The notes below the pieces were generated by a model, which saw only the letters and a list, made by a program, of their open reading frames with translations, was not told where the DNA came from and made no database searches. Positions 33,266 to 44,342 of a DNA stretch of 64,000 bases are shown piece by piece (position 1 is the first letter of the stretch; each line of letters begins with the position of its first letter). This DNA is from Mesorhabditis belari (Eukaryota > Nematoda > Chromadorea > Rhabditida > Rhabditidae), in the NCBI GenBank assembly GCA_958450365.1, contig CAUEEP010000855.1, positions 62,001-126,000 of the forward strand, written 5' to 3'. A program made the translations under genes and the position numbers.

Positions 33266-33910
33266 AAGAACTTACACGCTACAACTTTGACAGGAACTTT
33301 GACAAGAATGTTGACAAGACAAATACTACTGTGAACACTTCAGCTTTCAGCTGTTTTTCTTGTTAAACTTTACGAGAATGAAACGTTTTTGTGTCTGATG
33401 TGCCACCAAATGATGCTAAAATACGGAAAGCCGGAAAAAGAAGGAAAGATTACCGTAATTTCAATATTTTTTCATAAAAGCAAATTCCAGGAGTGCCGTG
33501 TTATGTATATGAGCTTAATTGAATCCTTTTTTGCTTCATTCTCCATAGCTATTTCATCAACTTGGTGTATACCTGACAAGGACTGTTTAAAAAATCTTAA
33601 ACGCAAGAAAATCCCAGGTCAGCTTTGAGTTTGATTCAGAAAATGGACTAGGATAGTCATAATAAACCTGGGCCACAGATTACACCTAACATTATTCATG
33701 GAACAAAGAAGAATCACCAAAATTGACTCTCTACTTGTCTTGTCTACTTTGCGCCCCTACCGTAGTCATAGCCGAATTGGCTAGTTGCCAGCGAATCTTT
33801 GTATGCTATTGAACGCTTCCCAGAGCTGATAGCTGTTGTTTTTATCAGAATTTTTGCCAGTTTTTACTAGAACTATTTATCTTTTTATTATATTTTACAT
33901 TTTTTTCAGA
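33266..33910. other. No gene supported; likely snfc-5 upstream region
   Basis: AT-rich. An open frame at 33389-33628 has no splice or motif support. Just before the ATG at 33911 lies a T-rich ATTTTTTTCAG acceptor, suited to trans-splicing. Confidence 0.4.
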
Positions 33911-34316
33911 ATGACTGATACTTATGGCCTGAAACCGCAATCTTTCGATTTGGAGGATGGTGGGGAGAGGTGAGGAATTGAATTTTGTACCGAAAACACC
34001 AATATGTAACATGTAAAACACCAAAATTGTCATTTTTATTCGCCCAAAGCCTAAAAAAGTGCCTGTTTTGTATGAAAATGGGACATTCATCTTTCACTGT
34101 TCAATCTTCTCTTCGATTCCAGGTATTACATCGGCGCTGAAGTGGGGAATTACTTGAATTCCACCGTGGCACTCTTTACAAGAAATACCCGCTTTTATGG
34201 AAACGAGTGGCGACAGTGGAGGAAAGGGAAAGGATTCGGAACATCAATGCATCACCTGCTTTTTTGAATACGAATATCATGTGAGTTGATTGGAAGTTGG
34301 GAATGGGTTGCGGTTG

Positions 34317-34320
34317 TTGC

Positions 34321-34351
<31 letters not shown>

Positions 34352-34352
34352 G
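34317..34352. repeat. (GTT)n microsatellite in a snfc-5 intron
   Basis: About eleven TTG/GTT units with one GCT interruption. Confidence 0.95.
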
Positions 34353-35400
34353 CTAACAGAGTTGTTTTTAGAGACAATTTCCAAGGCTAAAGCCAAAACT
34401 ATCGAGTGTTTAACATTTTCACTGAAAAAAATGGTTTTTTAGCTTAGCTTTAGACTGGCTAATTATAGCTTTTGACTTTAGTACAACTCTGGACAAAAGC
34501 ACAATTTGGGAAACGGTAGAATAGTGAATCTGGTTTAAAATTTGATCTTTTAGAGGCTAATCGATTAAATCTTGTTTCTAATGATAGCGATAATCATTAC
34601 AGATTATTATTGCTAATGATGTTGCTTAAATCTAGTCCTTAATGATAGCTATAATGAAAAATTGTCTTGAAGGCTCCTCAAGCAAACGGAAGTTGACGAG
34701 ATGCTATCGGGAAACGATGAGAAATATCGGGTAAGTGTTTTGAAATTTTCGAAAACTGATATCCAATATGAAAAGAAGCACTAGCAGCTATTTTAGAAGT
34801 ACTAGCAGCTATTTTGAAAAGTAATACTAGCCACTAACGAGCTAGAAATTCCTAGCTATTGTCTATCAAACCGATTTCAAGCCTAAAACTGATTGCAAGC
34901 TGTTTCAGGCTGTTCAGGCTTGGACTTGAGTCTAAATCTATAGTCTAACGAATAGAATATAGCTTGATTGTGCTAATTGTAGCCAAAAGCCAGATTATGG
35001 TCAGATCATAGCCAAATTGATTGTCCATTGTACGAATTCAATAACTAGATCTCTTTTCAGGTACCCGGTGGTCAATCTACGCCAAGAACTGAAGGCGGAT
35101 TCACCCCGTTGAAGCCGAATCCACCAAAGGCTGTGCCAGCAAGTGGATGGATTGGACAACAGGTTGGTTTGAGCATTCTAATGTACTTTGTCTATAAAAT
35201 TGAAAAATAAAGAATTCGAAATTCAAAAAACTATAATTCTAGGTGACGACTGGCTCTCATCATCTCGAATCTGTGCCCGCTTCTCATCCAAGTGCACACG
35301 GAAGGGGAAAATTCAAACAAAGGACTCAATCTATTCGACAGAAGATTTAGAACAGGTGAGAAGGGCTTTACATTCAATTTCTTGACCGCAAGACAGCAAG

Positions 35401-35472
35401 ACCGTCATGGCCGACTGGCTAAGAGCTCGATCTCATAGTCGGAAGGTCGAGGGTTCAATCCCGTAGGCTGGA
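35401..35472 (+). tRNA. Degenerate tRNA-like sequence, CAT anticodon
   Basis: It contains a B-box-like GAGGGTTCAATCCC and an anticodon-loop region CTCATAGTCGGAAGGTC very close to elongator tRNA-Met (CTCATAATCTGAAGGTC), plus a D-arm-like GGCCGACTGGCTAAGAG. The acceptor stem ends do not pair and the anticodon and T stems have mismatches, so it is more likely a tRNA pseudogene or tRNA-derived repeat than a working gene. It lies in the intron between snfc-5 exons 5 and 6. Confidence 0.35.
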
Positions 35473-35547
35473 TTGTTTTTCTTCTTTTTCATGTAGATGT
35501 CTTTTTTTTCTCTACATTTAGGGTTTAAGGCTGGTGCTTGTTCGGTG

Positions 35548-35990
35548 TGCTAGAATGAGTACATTTACAACAGCAAAAGCTCATTTAGGTTTTGTACTAC
35601 ATTATTCCTAGGGAATAAATGTGTTTGTTTTTAAAATCTCCTTTCCAGGCCCGAAAACTGCTCGACAACGCTGATAAGCCGGAAGATTTGGTCCCAATTC
35701 GGCTGGATATGGAAATTGATGGAATCAAGCTGAGAGACACGTTTTGCTACAATCGAAATGAGCACCTCATTTGCTACAATCGAAATGAGCACCGCGCCGG
35801 ATATTGTGAGTTTTAAGTGATTGATTAAATTGGATGGATTCAAGCTCCAATTCCTTCTTAAAAAGCTGGCAAATCGTATCTAGCAGGCTTAATTCCTCAT
35901 TTCACTTAAGACATTTAATAAATCCAAAATCGCTTATAAATCCGAAAGTTCGGTGTGCTAGAATGAGTGCGCTTACAACAGCAAAAGCTC
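35548..35990. repeat. Short direct repeat in two snfc-5 introns
   Basis: GTTCGGTGTGCTAGAATGAG followed by ACAACAGCAAAAGCTC occurs at about 35548-35590 and 35949-35990. This suggests local duplication around exon 6, the exon that also carries the 22-bp duplication. Confidence 0.8.
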
Positions 35991-36552
35991 TTTCAGGTAG
36001 CTGAACAAATGTGCGAAGATCTTGACTTGCCCCAATCCTCCTTTCAACCGGCCATTGCTGCTGCCATCTTTCAGCAAATTGAAACATCTGAAGAGGTGGG
36101 TTTTCAGGGATTTTTAAATTCAAAAATCTTTAAACAAATCAATGGATTCTTCTCGTTTTTAAAACTTTTCACATTTTCCTTATTCAGCCAGTACCAATCG
36201 ACTCCCAAACAGCTGATCAATGCGCCGTCCTTAAGCTCAACATCAACGTTGGAAATCAGAATTTGGTCGATCAATTTGAGTGTGTTTTTTTTCCTAAAGC
36301 TTAGCTTGATTGAATTATCAAAATTATCAATTCCAGATGGGACATGAGCGAACAGAGCAACAATCCCGAGGATTTCGCGCGGGTTCTCTGCGCCGAATTG
36401 GGGCTTGGAGGCGAATTCCGGGCGACCATCTCTTATTCGATTCGGTTAGTTTGAAGAAAAGATCAAGAAGAGGTCAAGAAAAGATCAATAAACGGATATT
36501 TTGCTAAAGAAATGAGAATACAAAGATCTAAGAACAGAGAAATATCTAGAAA

Positions 36553-36690
36553 TATCAGGTTTGCAACAAAATATTGGCCCTTTTCAGTAAAAACAAAAAA
36601 ATTTATTAACAAGATGAACAAATATCAACATCAATCCAAAAGGTATTCTCCGTCATTCTTTATTACTTCTTTCCACTTTTGACGGAGCAA
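36553..36690 (-). mobile_element. Mariner-like 3' end fragment
   Basis: Terminal-like sequence ATCAGGTTTGCAACAAAATA at 36553 and, on the minus strand, LRQKWKEVIKNDGEYLLD, the last residues of a mariner-type transposase. It belongs to a different subfamily from the 29968 element. It is cut off at about 36690-36715 by the 1.0-kb duplicated segment. Confidence 0.7.
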
Positions 36691-36714
36691 CTGGATTCCT
36701 CAATCTCAGCAACT

Positions 36715-37732
36715 GGATTCCGATTCAAATCTTTCAATTGCTCCTCAAATTGGGCACAAACTTTTATGCGACTTTTACCGCATGGATTGTCATCATTTAC
36801 ATAAAAGAGGTGAGATTTCATAAAAGAAATGATAAAGATTAAATTTTCTGATTTTATTATCGTCAACCGGTTCTCTAGAAGTTCTTTTCTTTATGTTATT
36901 GTGATCAACAAAAAACTGGGATGAGTAAGACGTCGAAACAAGCAACAACTCTTATCATTTCCAACTCTTATCATTGATGCTTTTAAATAAAAACCCATTT
37001 ATGATTGGTGATTGTGAGCAATTGTACAATACGAATACGTAAAATTCGGAACAATTTGATAGAAATGAATCTGGAAAATGAAACTGGAGGATCTCGGCTA
37101 TGTAACTTAGAAAGAAGACCAGAATAGCACGATTTATGAGAACAAAGCCGAGGAAAACCAGGCTTGAGCTTTATCTAAAACAAAGTTATAAAATAGTCTA
37201 GTTAAGATAAAAAACTGCAACTCAAAAAACCCGTTTGTCAGTGTTCAACCTTCAGCTGATTACACCCCACCTCTTTCTCGAGAATTTCTCTCCTCCTCAT
37301 TCTTGATTTTCTTTCCTCCCGTCAGTCTTTATTGGTTTCATTTTGTAAATTTTGAACAACGACGCAGCTATTCTTCAAGACCCGCTTACACGCTCGCATA
37401 GCTGTTTTATTTTCTAAATGTTTTTTAAAGATACATTCCATACATCTTTCAGTTCAAATTCCTGTGCTTAGCCCGCCTTTTTCCTTTTCAAACGCCCGCC
37501 ACTCGCGCCGCGCTTGCGTTATTAATCAAATGCATCTTGGGGCGTCGCGTACTCTTTTCTCAAACGGTCTTGCCTCTTTCTGACAGAAAATTTCCGCCTT
37601 TTTTGACATTTTAGAAATCTTTCTGGTTTTTCTCTAAATTTAGTCCTCTTTAAATCTGTTTCCTTATACTTATTTCCAACCCAATAGATAGGTTGAATTT
37701 ACCGGCCTTTTCCTTGTATATTTCAAATGGTT
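36715..37732. repeat. 1.0 kb duplicated segment, copy 2 of 2
   Basis: See 7471-8487; same orientation, nearly identical. It lies where the C-terminal exon of snfc-5 would be expected. Confidence 0.85.
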
Positions 37733-37969
37733 ATTAGAGTATTTACGGTATATATTATCTAATTCAAGACATGCGGAAGCAAATTTGGGTAACTTTTGAA
37801 ACGAGTAGAATGTCAGTTTTTCTGACAATTCTTCAACTATAACAAAAAGAGTTGATTATATCTAGCTGAGAGTTTGGCTATTGATCTAACTTGTTATGCT
37901 TTCTTTTTTTATTGACACTAAAATAGGTCTTTGTCGAAGGAAATGCGCAAATCGCTTCATTCATCATTT

Positions 37970-38546
37970 TTGGTTATTCAGCTTCTGAGAAAAGCTCTAA
38001 CTCGACACCCAAAATCTGATTAACACATATGGTCTTCTTGTTAATGCAAATTCTTTCAAAATTAACGGCTTTTGGATCCATTATTTCTATATTTCAAACA
38101 AAAAAATTTTATTTTTTTGCGACACTTTTGATTCTTGGCGTTACGATGACAAATGTTTCAACAAGAATCAAAAATTTATGATGGAAATTGATAGGGTTTA
38201 CTTTCAATGTATACTTAGTCGGCCCGGAATTTTGTGGTCAAATGGGTTTTTTTGGTGATAAATTGATGTTTTGTTTGCAAAGCTTGGAAGTTTTGACATC
38301 GTCAATTTGCAACGCTGACAAGTAAAGTCAAAGTCAAGTTAACATCGTCATGCAAAGAATTAGCGTCAAAATCAAAAACCATCGCATCAAAAAAAGAAAA
38401 CTTTTATGTTTTAAATACTAGGCACTGTACTCAAAGCGAGGCTGATCTTCGCCGACTTTACAAAAGGACCGGGAGATTACGGTAGTTTTTCCTGAATTTA
38501 AAAAATGTAAGAAAATATATATTTGGTTATTCAGCTTCTGAGAAAA
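37970..38546. repeat. Repeat block flanked by a 25-bp direct repeat
   Basis: TTGGTTATTCAGCTTCTGAG plus AAAA stands at 37970-37994 and 38522-38546. Between them lies a member of the 4955 repeat family, rearranged. This looks like an insertion with target duplication, or two copies of an exon edge. Confidence 0.6.
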
Positions 38547-38644
38547 ACGTCACCATGGTTTTACAATTCGCAGCAATTCAACTCGGTATTGAATACACCA
38601 ATTGGTGTGTTGATTCTAAGATTTTTTGCATTATTTTATTTTAG

Positions 38645-39880
38645 TAACTTCATTTGATGTCGCTTGTTGCGGTTGCAGTACCCAAATGGTACGTGGACAC
38701 GGATTTCAGCTGAGCAACTGCCATCATATGTAGGTGAAACTTAATAATTTGAAATTTCTTTCATTTAGTTATTGTAACAATTGCATCTCGCTTACGATTG
38801 CCAAACACGGAAGATATTGCACTCTCTGTTTTGCCACCAACATGACTTACATGCGGCAGCTTCCCACTCCGGGTGAAATAATCATGCATACGGATGTAAA
38901 TGTCTTCTAGGTGGTACAGAAGATTTGACTTCGTATCTTTCTTCGCGGTTTCCGTTGAATGATGGATTGATGAGCAAGACATCTTATGTTTGTCTTGAAA
39001 CTACTTCGGCCAATCATGCTCGATTCTCGCAGCGCTTTGATTCTTTGAATAAGAAAATCTGAAATTATCACCTTGCTTTGCTTTCAAAAAACTTTTTTAG
39101 CATGAGCCAATTCGTGCTCCGGTATTCTCGCCATCAAAACCTGCTCAAAAATTGCGTGTTTGTGCTGGATGTCATCAAGGTTTATCGGTTAAAATGTTCA
39201 TAAATGTTTTTCTTAGGAGCTGCTCAGTATTGCGACAATTGTCAAGAATCGCTCTGTGACGACTGTGTTTCTGCGCATCAAAGGGTCCGCTTCACTCGAG
39301 ATCATCCTATTGTCCGTTTGCCCGAGCGTGGCGAGTGCATTGAGAAGGTTTTGATTTTAGAGCATAAAATTTTGTCGCGTCTATTTTATTTAGACAGCTG
39401 AGTCACAATTTCTTGCGGTCAAGCTTATTCAACCTGATGGTTCTCCACTCGATCTTGCAATCACGTCAGTTTTCTTGAACCTATTAAGATTCAGATTGCT
39501 TTAGCGAACGATCGGTGGCTGGCCTCTTACTTAGCTTTGTCCCCAAATTGGAGGGGGTTCATAATCTTTATATTCCACTTCAAGGATCCAACACCAAGTG
39601 AAAGCTAGGTGCAATTTTTTACTCAGAAAGTTTAGGTGAGCTCCCATTCAATTAGAAGTGCTTCGTGGAAGAAACTACAAAGAAATTGCGGACCGGGGAG
39701 AACTGTTTCATTTTGGCAAAAAGGTAGTCATAAGAATGTAATCAAAGCTTAAAATGACAAGGAGAAAAAGTATTGCTTGTTTCAGGCAGCGAAGATGGAG
39801 AGCTTTTTCGCCCATGGGGTATTTGTTGTGATCAAAAGGGCCGCATCATTGTCGCTGACCGAAGCAATAATCGCATTCAA
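38645..39880 (+). pseudogene. lin-41: LIN-41/TRIM71-type TRIM-NHL protein, truncated
   Basis: Exons: 38645-38729 and 38769 to about 38908 (RING: CCGC...NCHH, YCNNC, YCTLC, split by a 39-nt intron); 39101-39179 and 39217-39347 (B-box: [31 protein letters not shown]); 39394-39464 and 39505-39597 (filamin-type domain: PKLEGVHNLYIPLQGS); 39636-39723 (LEVLRGRNYKEI); 39786-39880 (first NHL repeat: [25 protein letters not shown]). RING, B-box, filamin and NHL in this order, with RGRNY and [15 protein letters not shown], mark the LIN-41/TRIM71 group, RNA-binding regulators of developmental timing. Damage: a frame break after the second RING exon (TAG at 38908-38910, while the next frame stays open to 39060), TGA at 39637-39639, and one base short at the last acceptor. 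The N-terminus and NHL repeats 2-6 are absent. The remaining sequence runs into the inverted-repeat arm at 40167. Confidence 0.78.
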
Positions 39881-40166
39881 GTATAGAGTATTAACGCAAA
39901 CACCAACGCAATTAACGCAAACCAAACGGCATTTAAGAAGAAAATCTCCATGTGATGAAAAAATCTTAACATTCTTGAGCTGCGGAAGGTGAAAGAATCA
40001 AAACCTGAACGCACTGATGCCGAGAGTCCGACACAGCTATCTCATTGAGATTGTTTGTAGCGACTCCCCATGGGTAGTAAAACATTTGCAAACCGCCAAA
40101 CTGGAAGACACAATTTCCATTGTTCTCAAAGACCTGAATTAAGAAAATAAATGAACTTCAAGTCAA
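39881..40166. other. No gene seen between lin-41 fragment and repeat arm
   Basis: Contains ACGCAA-type short repeats (39895-39920). The end shows only CCGGACAACCTAATA of a mariner terminus, with different sequence inside it from the copy at 29968. Confidence 0.45.
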
Positions 40167-42738
40167 CCGGACAACCTAATAATTTTATTTTGTTCTGGGT
40201 CTGTTTAAAACTTTAAAAATCTGATAGCCTGGGTCATGATTGTTTTTATTCTTGAAAACTCCTTTGACTGGAAACTATCACAGTCAAACTGCTCGTTTAC
40301 ATCCGATCAGCTCGATCGGAGGATTGTATCCTCCGATATTCTCCTTGTATTTTGATAATAAAAATTATTTTTTTTGATCAGTCCGATCTTTTGATCAGTC
40401 CGATCGATTTTTGATCAGTCCGATCTGAACCTTTTAATTTCTCGTTAAGGTTACCAAGAGCGGGGTTGGTGAATGTAAACTAACGGTTTTCTTAGATAAA
40501 TGCCAATGTGAAGTAAATGTGAAGACACTATACCCACCAAAGCAGATGCGGAGCTCCAAAACACTTGAAATCGCGAAAGCGTATCCCCACTGATCTCAAG
40601 GAGTCCCGGTTAAGTTGGGTCTGATTGAAAGTTGACGGCACGTTCTCCCTTGATTTTTACAAAGGCATTGGCGAGCGCTAAAATTAATTTTGTTGAAAGA
40701 TGTTTTGAATTTCGGGAATGAAAGTGCCAGGATGCTTGATTATTTGTGTTGAACTTGAATACTTGAAAGTGTTCTACGTAGACCAGCCTAGGCTAATGTT
40801 CCTTCCAAAAAGAAACTTTCGGACTAGCTCTTGGTCTAGCTTCTAGTCTTACTTGGCCTGACTTGATTTTGCTATAAATCTAGCTTTATTGCAGGTTTGA
40901 GCCACAGAAAAGTTCTTCGACCTGACTCTTGGCTTAGCCTGGCTTACCGGTCCTAAATTGCTGGACTAGGCTAGAAAGTGGTTATTGGCTAGCTTTGCAC
41001 CAGGATAGATGCGAGGCGGTCCTTATAGTTATTTAATCCCATAAACTACCTGTCATGATCAACCAAACGACGAGCACCTCGAGAACTTTCCGAATTTTCG
41101 AGACGTTCATCAATACCGAAAATTAAGTTCAAATGTAAAAGAATGCCTGACATCTTGAAATAAACTTGGAAGTTCAAAGATGTGTGATGACAGACTTGGA
41201 TTTGATTGAAATTTCAAAAGTCTTGGAAACGAAAACTTTTGACTTTGCTGAATGCTGAATGACAGAGAGCATATTACCTCTTAAATAGTAAATGAATAGC
41301 ACCAAAAGTTATTGTATCAATTCAAAAAAGTGTGTTTTGCTAGATTGCATCCTCAAAAGAAGTTGTATCCTATCATTCCTATTTCTCGCCCCACCCATCC
41401 CTAAACAGCCAAAGAAAAAATCCCTCCAAATTTGCATAATGGTCCGAGGATTGGAAGCTTTTCATTACCGCCGCTTGGTCATTGATAGAATGCTTGAAAA
41501 TGCAATCACTTAGAGACATCTCTGTTACGTAATGCTCCTTTTAAGTGGAAAATAGGGCCTGAATCCAGACTTTGGAATTCTCCACCGAATCAATTTATGC
41601 TTATCCTGTGCGAATTTTGAGGTTGCCTTAGACTGATTTGTCGGATATGTTTATTTAATCAGTGCTCTATTTATCATGTTTCTATGTTCTTTGCAGTCCT
41701 GTGAGTTTCAGTCTTAGTTTTTTACACTTTTATTTGTATTGGATTAAAGCTTGATTATTATTATATGAAACCTTTTTAGTCCGTCCGTCATTACCTAAAA
41801 TCGAGTTTTAATGCAAATAAAAAATAACAAACTGAATCTTGAAACAAACTCGCAGGTTTATGGTTCAAAAGTAAAAATATCTTGGATCTTGAAAGATTTG
41901 GAAAGCCTTGGCTTTGCTGAATGACCAAATCCATCAAATGTTACCGCTTAACACCAAATGTTATTGTATTCATCAAAAAATGTGTTTTGCTTGTAAATAT
42001 TGTTTCCTCGAAAGAAATGGGCACACGTGATAAAGTAAAAAAGACAGTTTGTAGTTATTCTAGGAAGAAATTGCTTCTATGAAGCTAAAAAGCTTCCTGC
42101 TTATTAGTAACACATCTTAGTGGCGCAATTTGTTGCATTCTATAAGAAGTTGGCCCTCTTAGATAATTGGAGAAAAAAGAAACCCTTAGATCACAAAATT
42201 TTTCAACCATTAATGCTCAAGTTTCCTTCAAAATGCAGTGGAAGTCACTAAACTAGAAACTACAATGTCTTCGGTGACCCTTTGCATAGTCTTCCGGGTG
42301 GTCGTTTTGCACTGTTTTTTTTCAAGTATGAATTGAAAGAAAGCCTTATCAATTTCTTCAATGAAGTTTTTGCATGGCACCAGGGTTCATTTGCACAAAA
42401 AATGAAGAAAGTCTTGGCGTTCTGATTTGACAGATATTATAGTTTAAAACAAGCTGTGCTTCGACAATTTCCATTAAATTATTGGATTATTTAATTCGTT
42501 CGAAAAGTGTGGAAGTTTTGGCACTTTGAGACCGGCTTCCTTTTGAAACGATTGACAATTTACGTGAACGTCAAGTCAAATTTAATCTCTTTCGAGTTCG
42601 AGAAACTTAGTGTGTGATAGGTCGAAATGACACTGAGTTTGAATAACTTTAGCAAAAGACACTAGTTTATGGTTATGAGTTTATGAGTTCACCGTCTCGA
42701 AAGTGTATTAGGTACAGTTCATTTGTATACAGTATGTC
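40167..42738. repeat. Right arm of 17.5-kb inverted structure
   Basis: Reverse complement of 25198-29980, but with a single copy of the tandemly duplicated part and without the roughly 405-bp segment found at 26496-26900. The outer end is at 42738, where a satellite backbone begins. Confidence 0.85.
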
Positions 42739-42880
42739 CATTTAAAAGGTCTATAACTCAAGATCTAAGAATTCAATCCACTTCTGCTTACTGTCATTGG
42801 AATCTATGTTAAATTTCAGTAAAGAAATATATAATTTGTTTTATAGACTTACCAATAAAATTATGGAGAAAATTACGAAG
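42739..42880. repeat. Satellite backbone module
   Basis: AAAGGTCTATAACTCAAGAT to CAATAAAATTATGGAGAAAA. Versions recur at 45025-45235 (inverted), 45880-45985, 48300-48520, throughout 48.3-52 kb and at 57.1-57.8 kb. This is the shared scaffold between the palindromic arrays. Confidence 0.75.
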
Positions 42881-42883
42881 TGG

Positions 42884-43120
42884 TACCACTCCCACGCATG
42901 TGCTTCCACATAGTGGTACCACTACCACGCATGTGGTTCCACATAGTGGTACCACTACATAATACATCCTACATGTGGTACCACTACGTGGTACCACTAC
43001 ATAATACCACGTAGTGGTACCACTATGTGGAATCACATGCGTGGGAATGGTACCAGTATGTGGAACCACATGGTTGGAAGTGGTACCACATAGTGGTACC
43101 ACTCCGACGCATGTGATATC
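42884..43120. repeat. GTGGTACCAC palindromic array
   Basis: Irregular repeats of the perfect palindrome GTGGTACCAC, often extended to CATAGTGGTACCACTACG, with CACGCATGTG as a second palindromic element. Roughly fifteen GTGGTACCAC-like cores. Confidence 0.9.
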
Positions 43121-43129
43121 ACTATGTTT

Positions 43130-43606
43130 TAGAATAACATAGGAGAAATGCCTTACCTACTTTTAAAGCTATTTAGATTTATAAGAACTTATAGCAACTT
43201 TATCTTATTTGGTGAAGAAGAGATCTTTGCTGAAAATTTCTCGTCTTCTACACCATTTGGTGTAGTAGTGATCTTTGCTCAAGATTTCTCGTCTTCTACA
43301 CCATTTGGTGTAGTAGAGATCTTTTTCGAGGTTTCTTTCACTTCTTCACCAAAAAGCAGAAAACTTCGGAAATTCGATTTCTCTTAGAATAACATAGGAG
43401 AAATGCCTTAGCTACTTTTAAAGCTATTCAGATTTATAAGAACTTATAGCAACTTTATCTTATTTGGTGAAGAAGAGATCTTTGCTCAAGATTTTTCGTC
43501 TTCTACACCATTTGGTGTATTAGTGATCTTTGCTCAAGATTTCTCGTCTTCTTCACCATTTGGTGTAGTAGAGATCTTTTTCGAGGTTTCTTTCACTTCT
43601 TCACCA
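43130..43606. repeat. Two-copy 250-bp tandem repeat with CTACACCA hairpins
   Basis: Copies at about 43130-43343 and 43385-43606. Each carries CTACACCATTTGGTGTAG palindromes one to two times. Open frames here follow the repeat. Confidence 0.85.
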
Positions 43607-43818
43607 GAATTTCCAAAAACACTTTTTAAGTGGACGAAAGCGGAAACATTTACCGAATCGGTGAAGCTCTCAGACACAGTCGCAAAGCTTAAACATTTCG
43701 TAGAATGCTTCGGCTTTCGGCCAGTTAAAAATCGTCTTCTACACCAAAAAAAAATGGTGTAGAAGACGAAAAATCTTGAACAAAGATCTCTTCTTCACCA
43801 AATAGTCTTTTATAAAGC

Positions 43819-44108
43819 TTGGGGGCAAGATGCCTGGGGGCAAGATGCCTGGGGGCAAGATGATCTTGGGGGCAAGATGATCTTGGGGGCAAGATGATCT
43901 TGGGGGCAAGATCATCTTGGGGGCAAGATCATCTTGGGGGCAAGATCATCTTGGGGGCAAGATCATCTTGGGGGCAAGATCATCTTGGGGGCAAGATCAT
44001 CTTGGTGGCAAGATCATCTTGGTGGCAAGATCATCTTGGGGGCAAGATCATCTTGGGGGCAAGATCATCTTGGGGGCAAGATCATCTTGGGGGCAAGATC
44101 ATCTTCGG
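43819..44108. repeat. 17-bp array GGGGGCAAGATCATCTT
   Basis: About seventeen copies; early units end in GATGATCTT, later in GATCATCTT. AAGATCATCTT is nearly palindromic. The sequence is related to the 20-bp array at 59911 (reverse complement). Confidence 0.95.
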
Positions 44109-44342
44109 GGATCAGTAATCGCCTTTACTTTCGGACACTGTTGCAAAGCTTAAGCATTTCCGTAAAAGCTTCGGCTTTGACTATTTTGTTCATATCTCAA
44201 CTTGCAATTGACTGATCTACTTGAATTTGGTATCAAAATGTTGCTTAAGATGTTTCCAAGATTACTAAGGAAACCCTAGAAATCCTAGAAAACTCAAAAA
44301 ATTTAGAAAACTCATAAAATTCAAAAAGAAAGTGCAGCACTT

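Larger units (their letters stand above)
33911..36445 (+). pseudogene. snfc-5: SNF5/INI1 (SMARCB1), SWI/SNF core subunit, disrupted
   Basis: Nine exons: 33911-33969, 34123-34280, 34673-34730, 35061-35162, 35243-35355, 35649-35805, 35997-36095, 36188-36279, 36337-36445. The order of blocks is that of SNF5: GAEVGNYL and [41 protein letters not shown]; then the SNF5 repeat domain ([63 protein letters not shown]). SNF5 is a core subunit of the SWI/SNF chromatin remodeller. The ATG follows ATTTTTTTCAG directly (likely trans-spliced). Lesions: base loss near 34156, one base short in exon 5 (113 nt), a 22-bp duplicated insertion in exon 6, and one extra G at 36419-36422. The C-terminal exon (GQLSWHQKTY region) was not found; a mariner end and a duplicated segment follow. 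It is probably a decayed copy, though sequencing errors may explain some lesions. Confidence 0.85.

Noticed and set aside
34361..34400. Extra snfc-5 exon after the GTTTTTAG acceptor
   Set aside because: Gives no SNF5-like sequence, and the exon at 34673 continues the protein directly in phase.
43894..44215. Three overlapping open frames with a repeating RSSWGQDHLGGKIILG pattern
   Set aside because: 17-bp array read in three frames; no gene.
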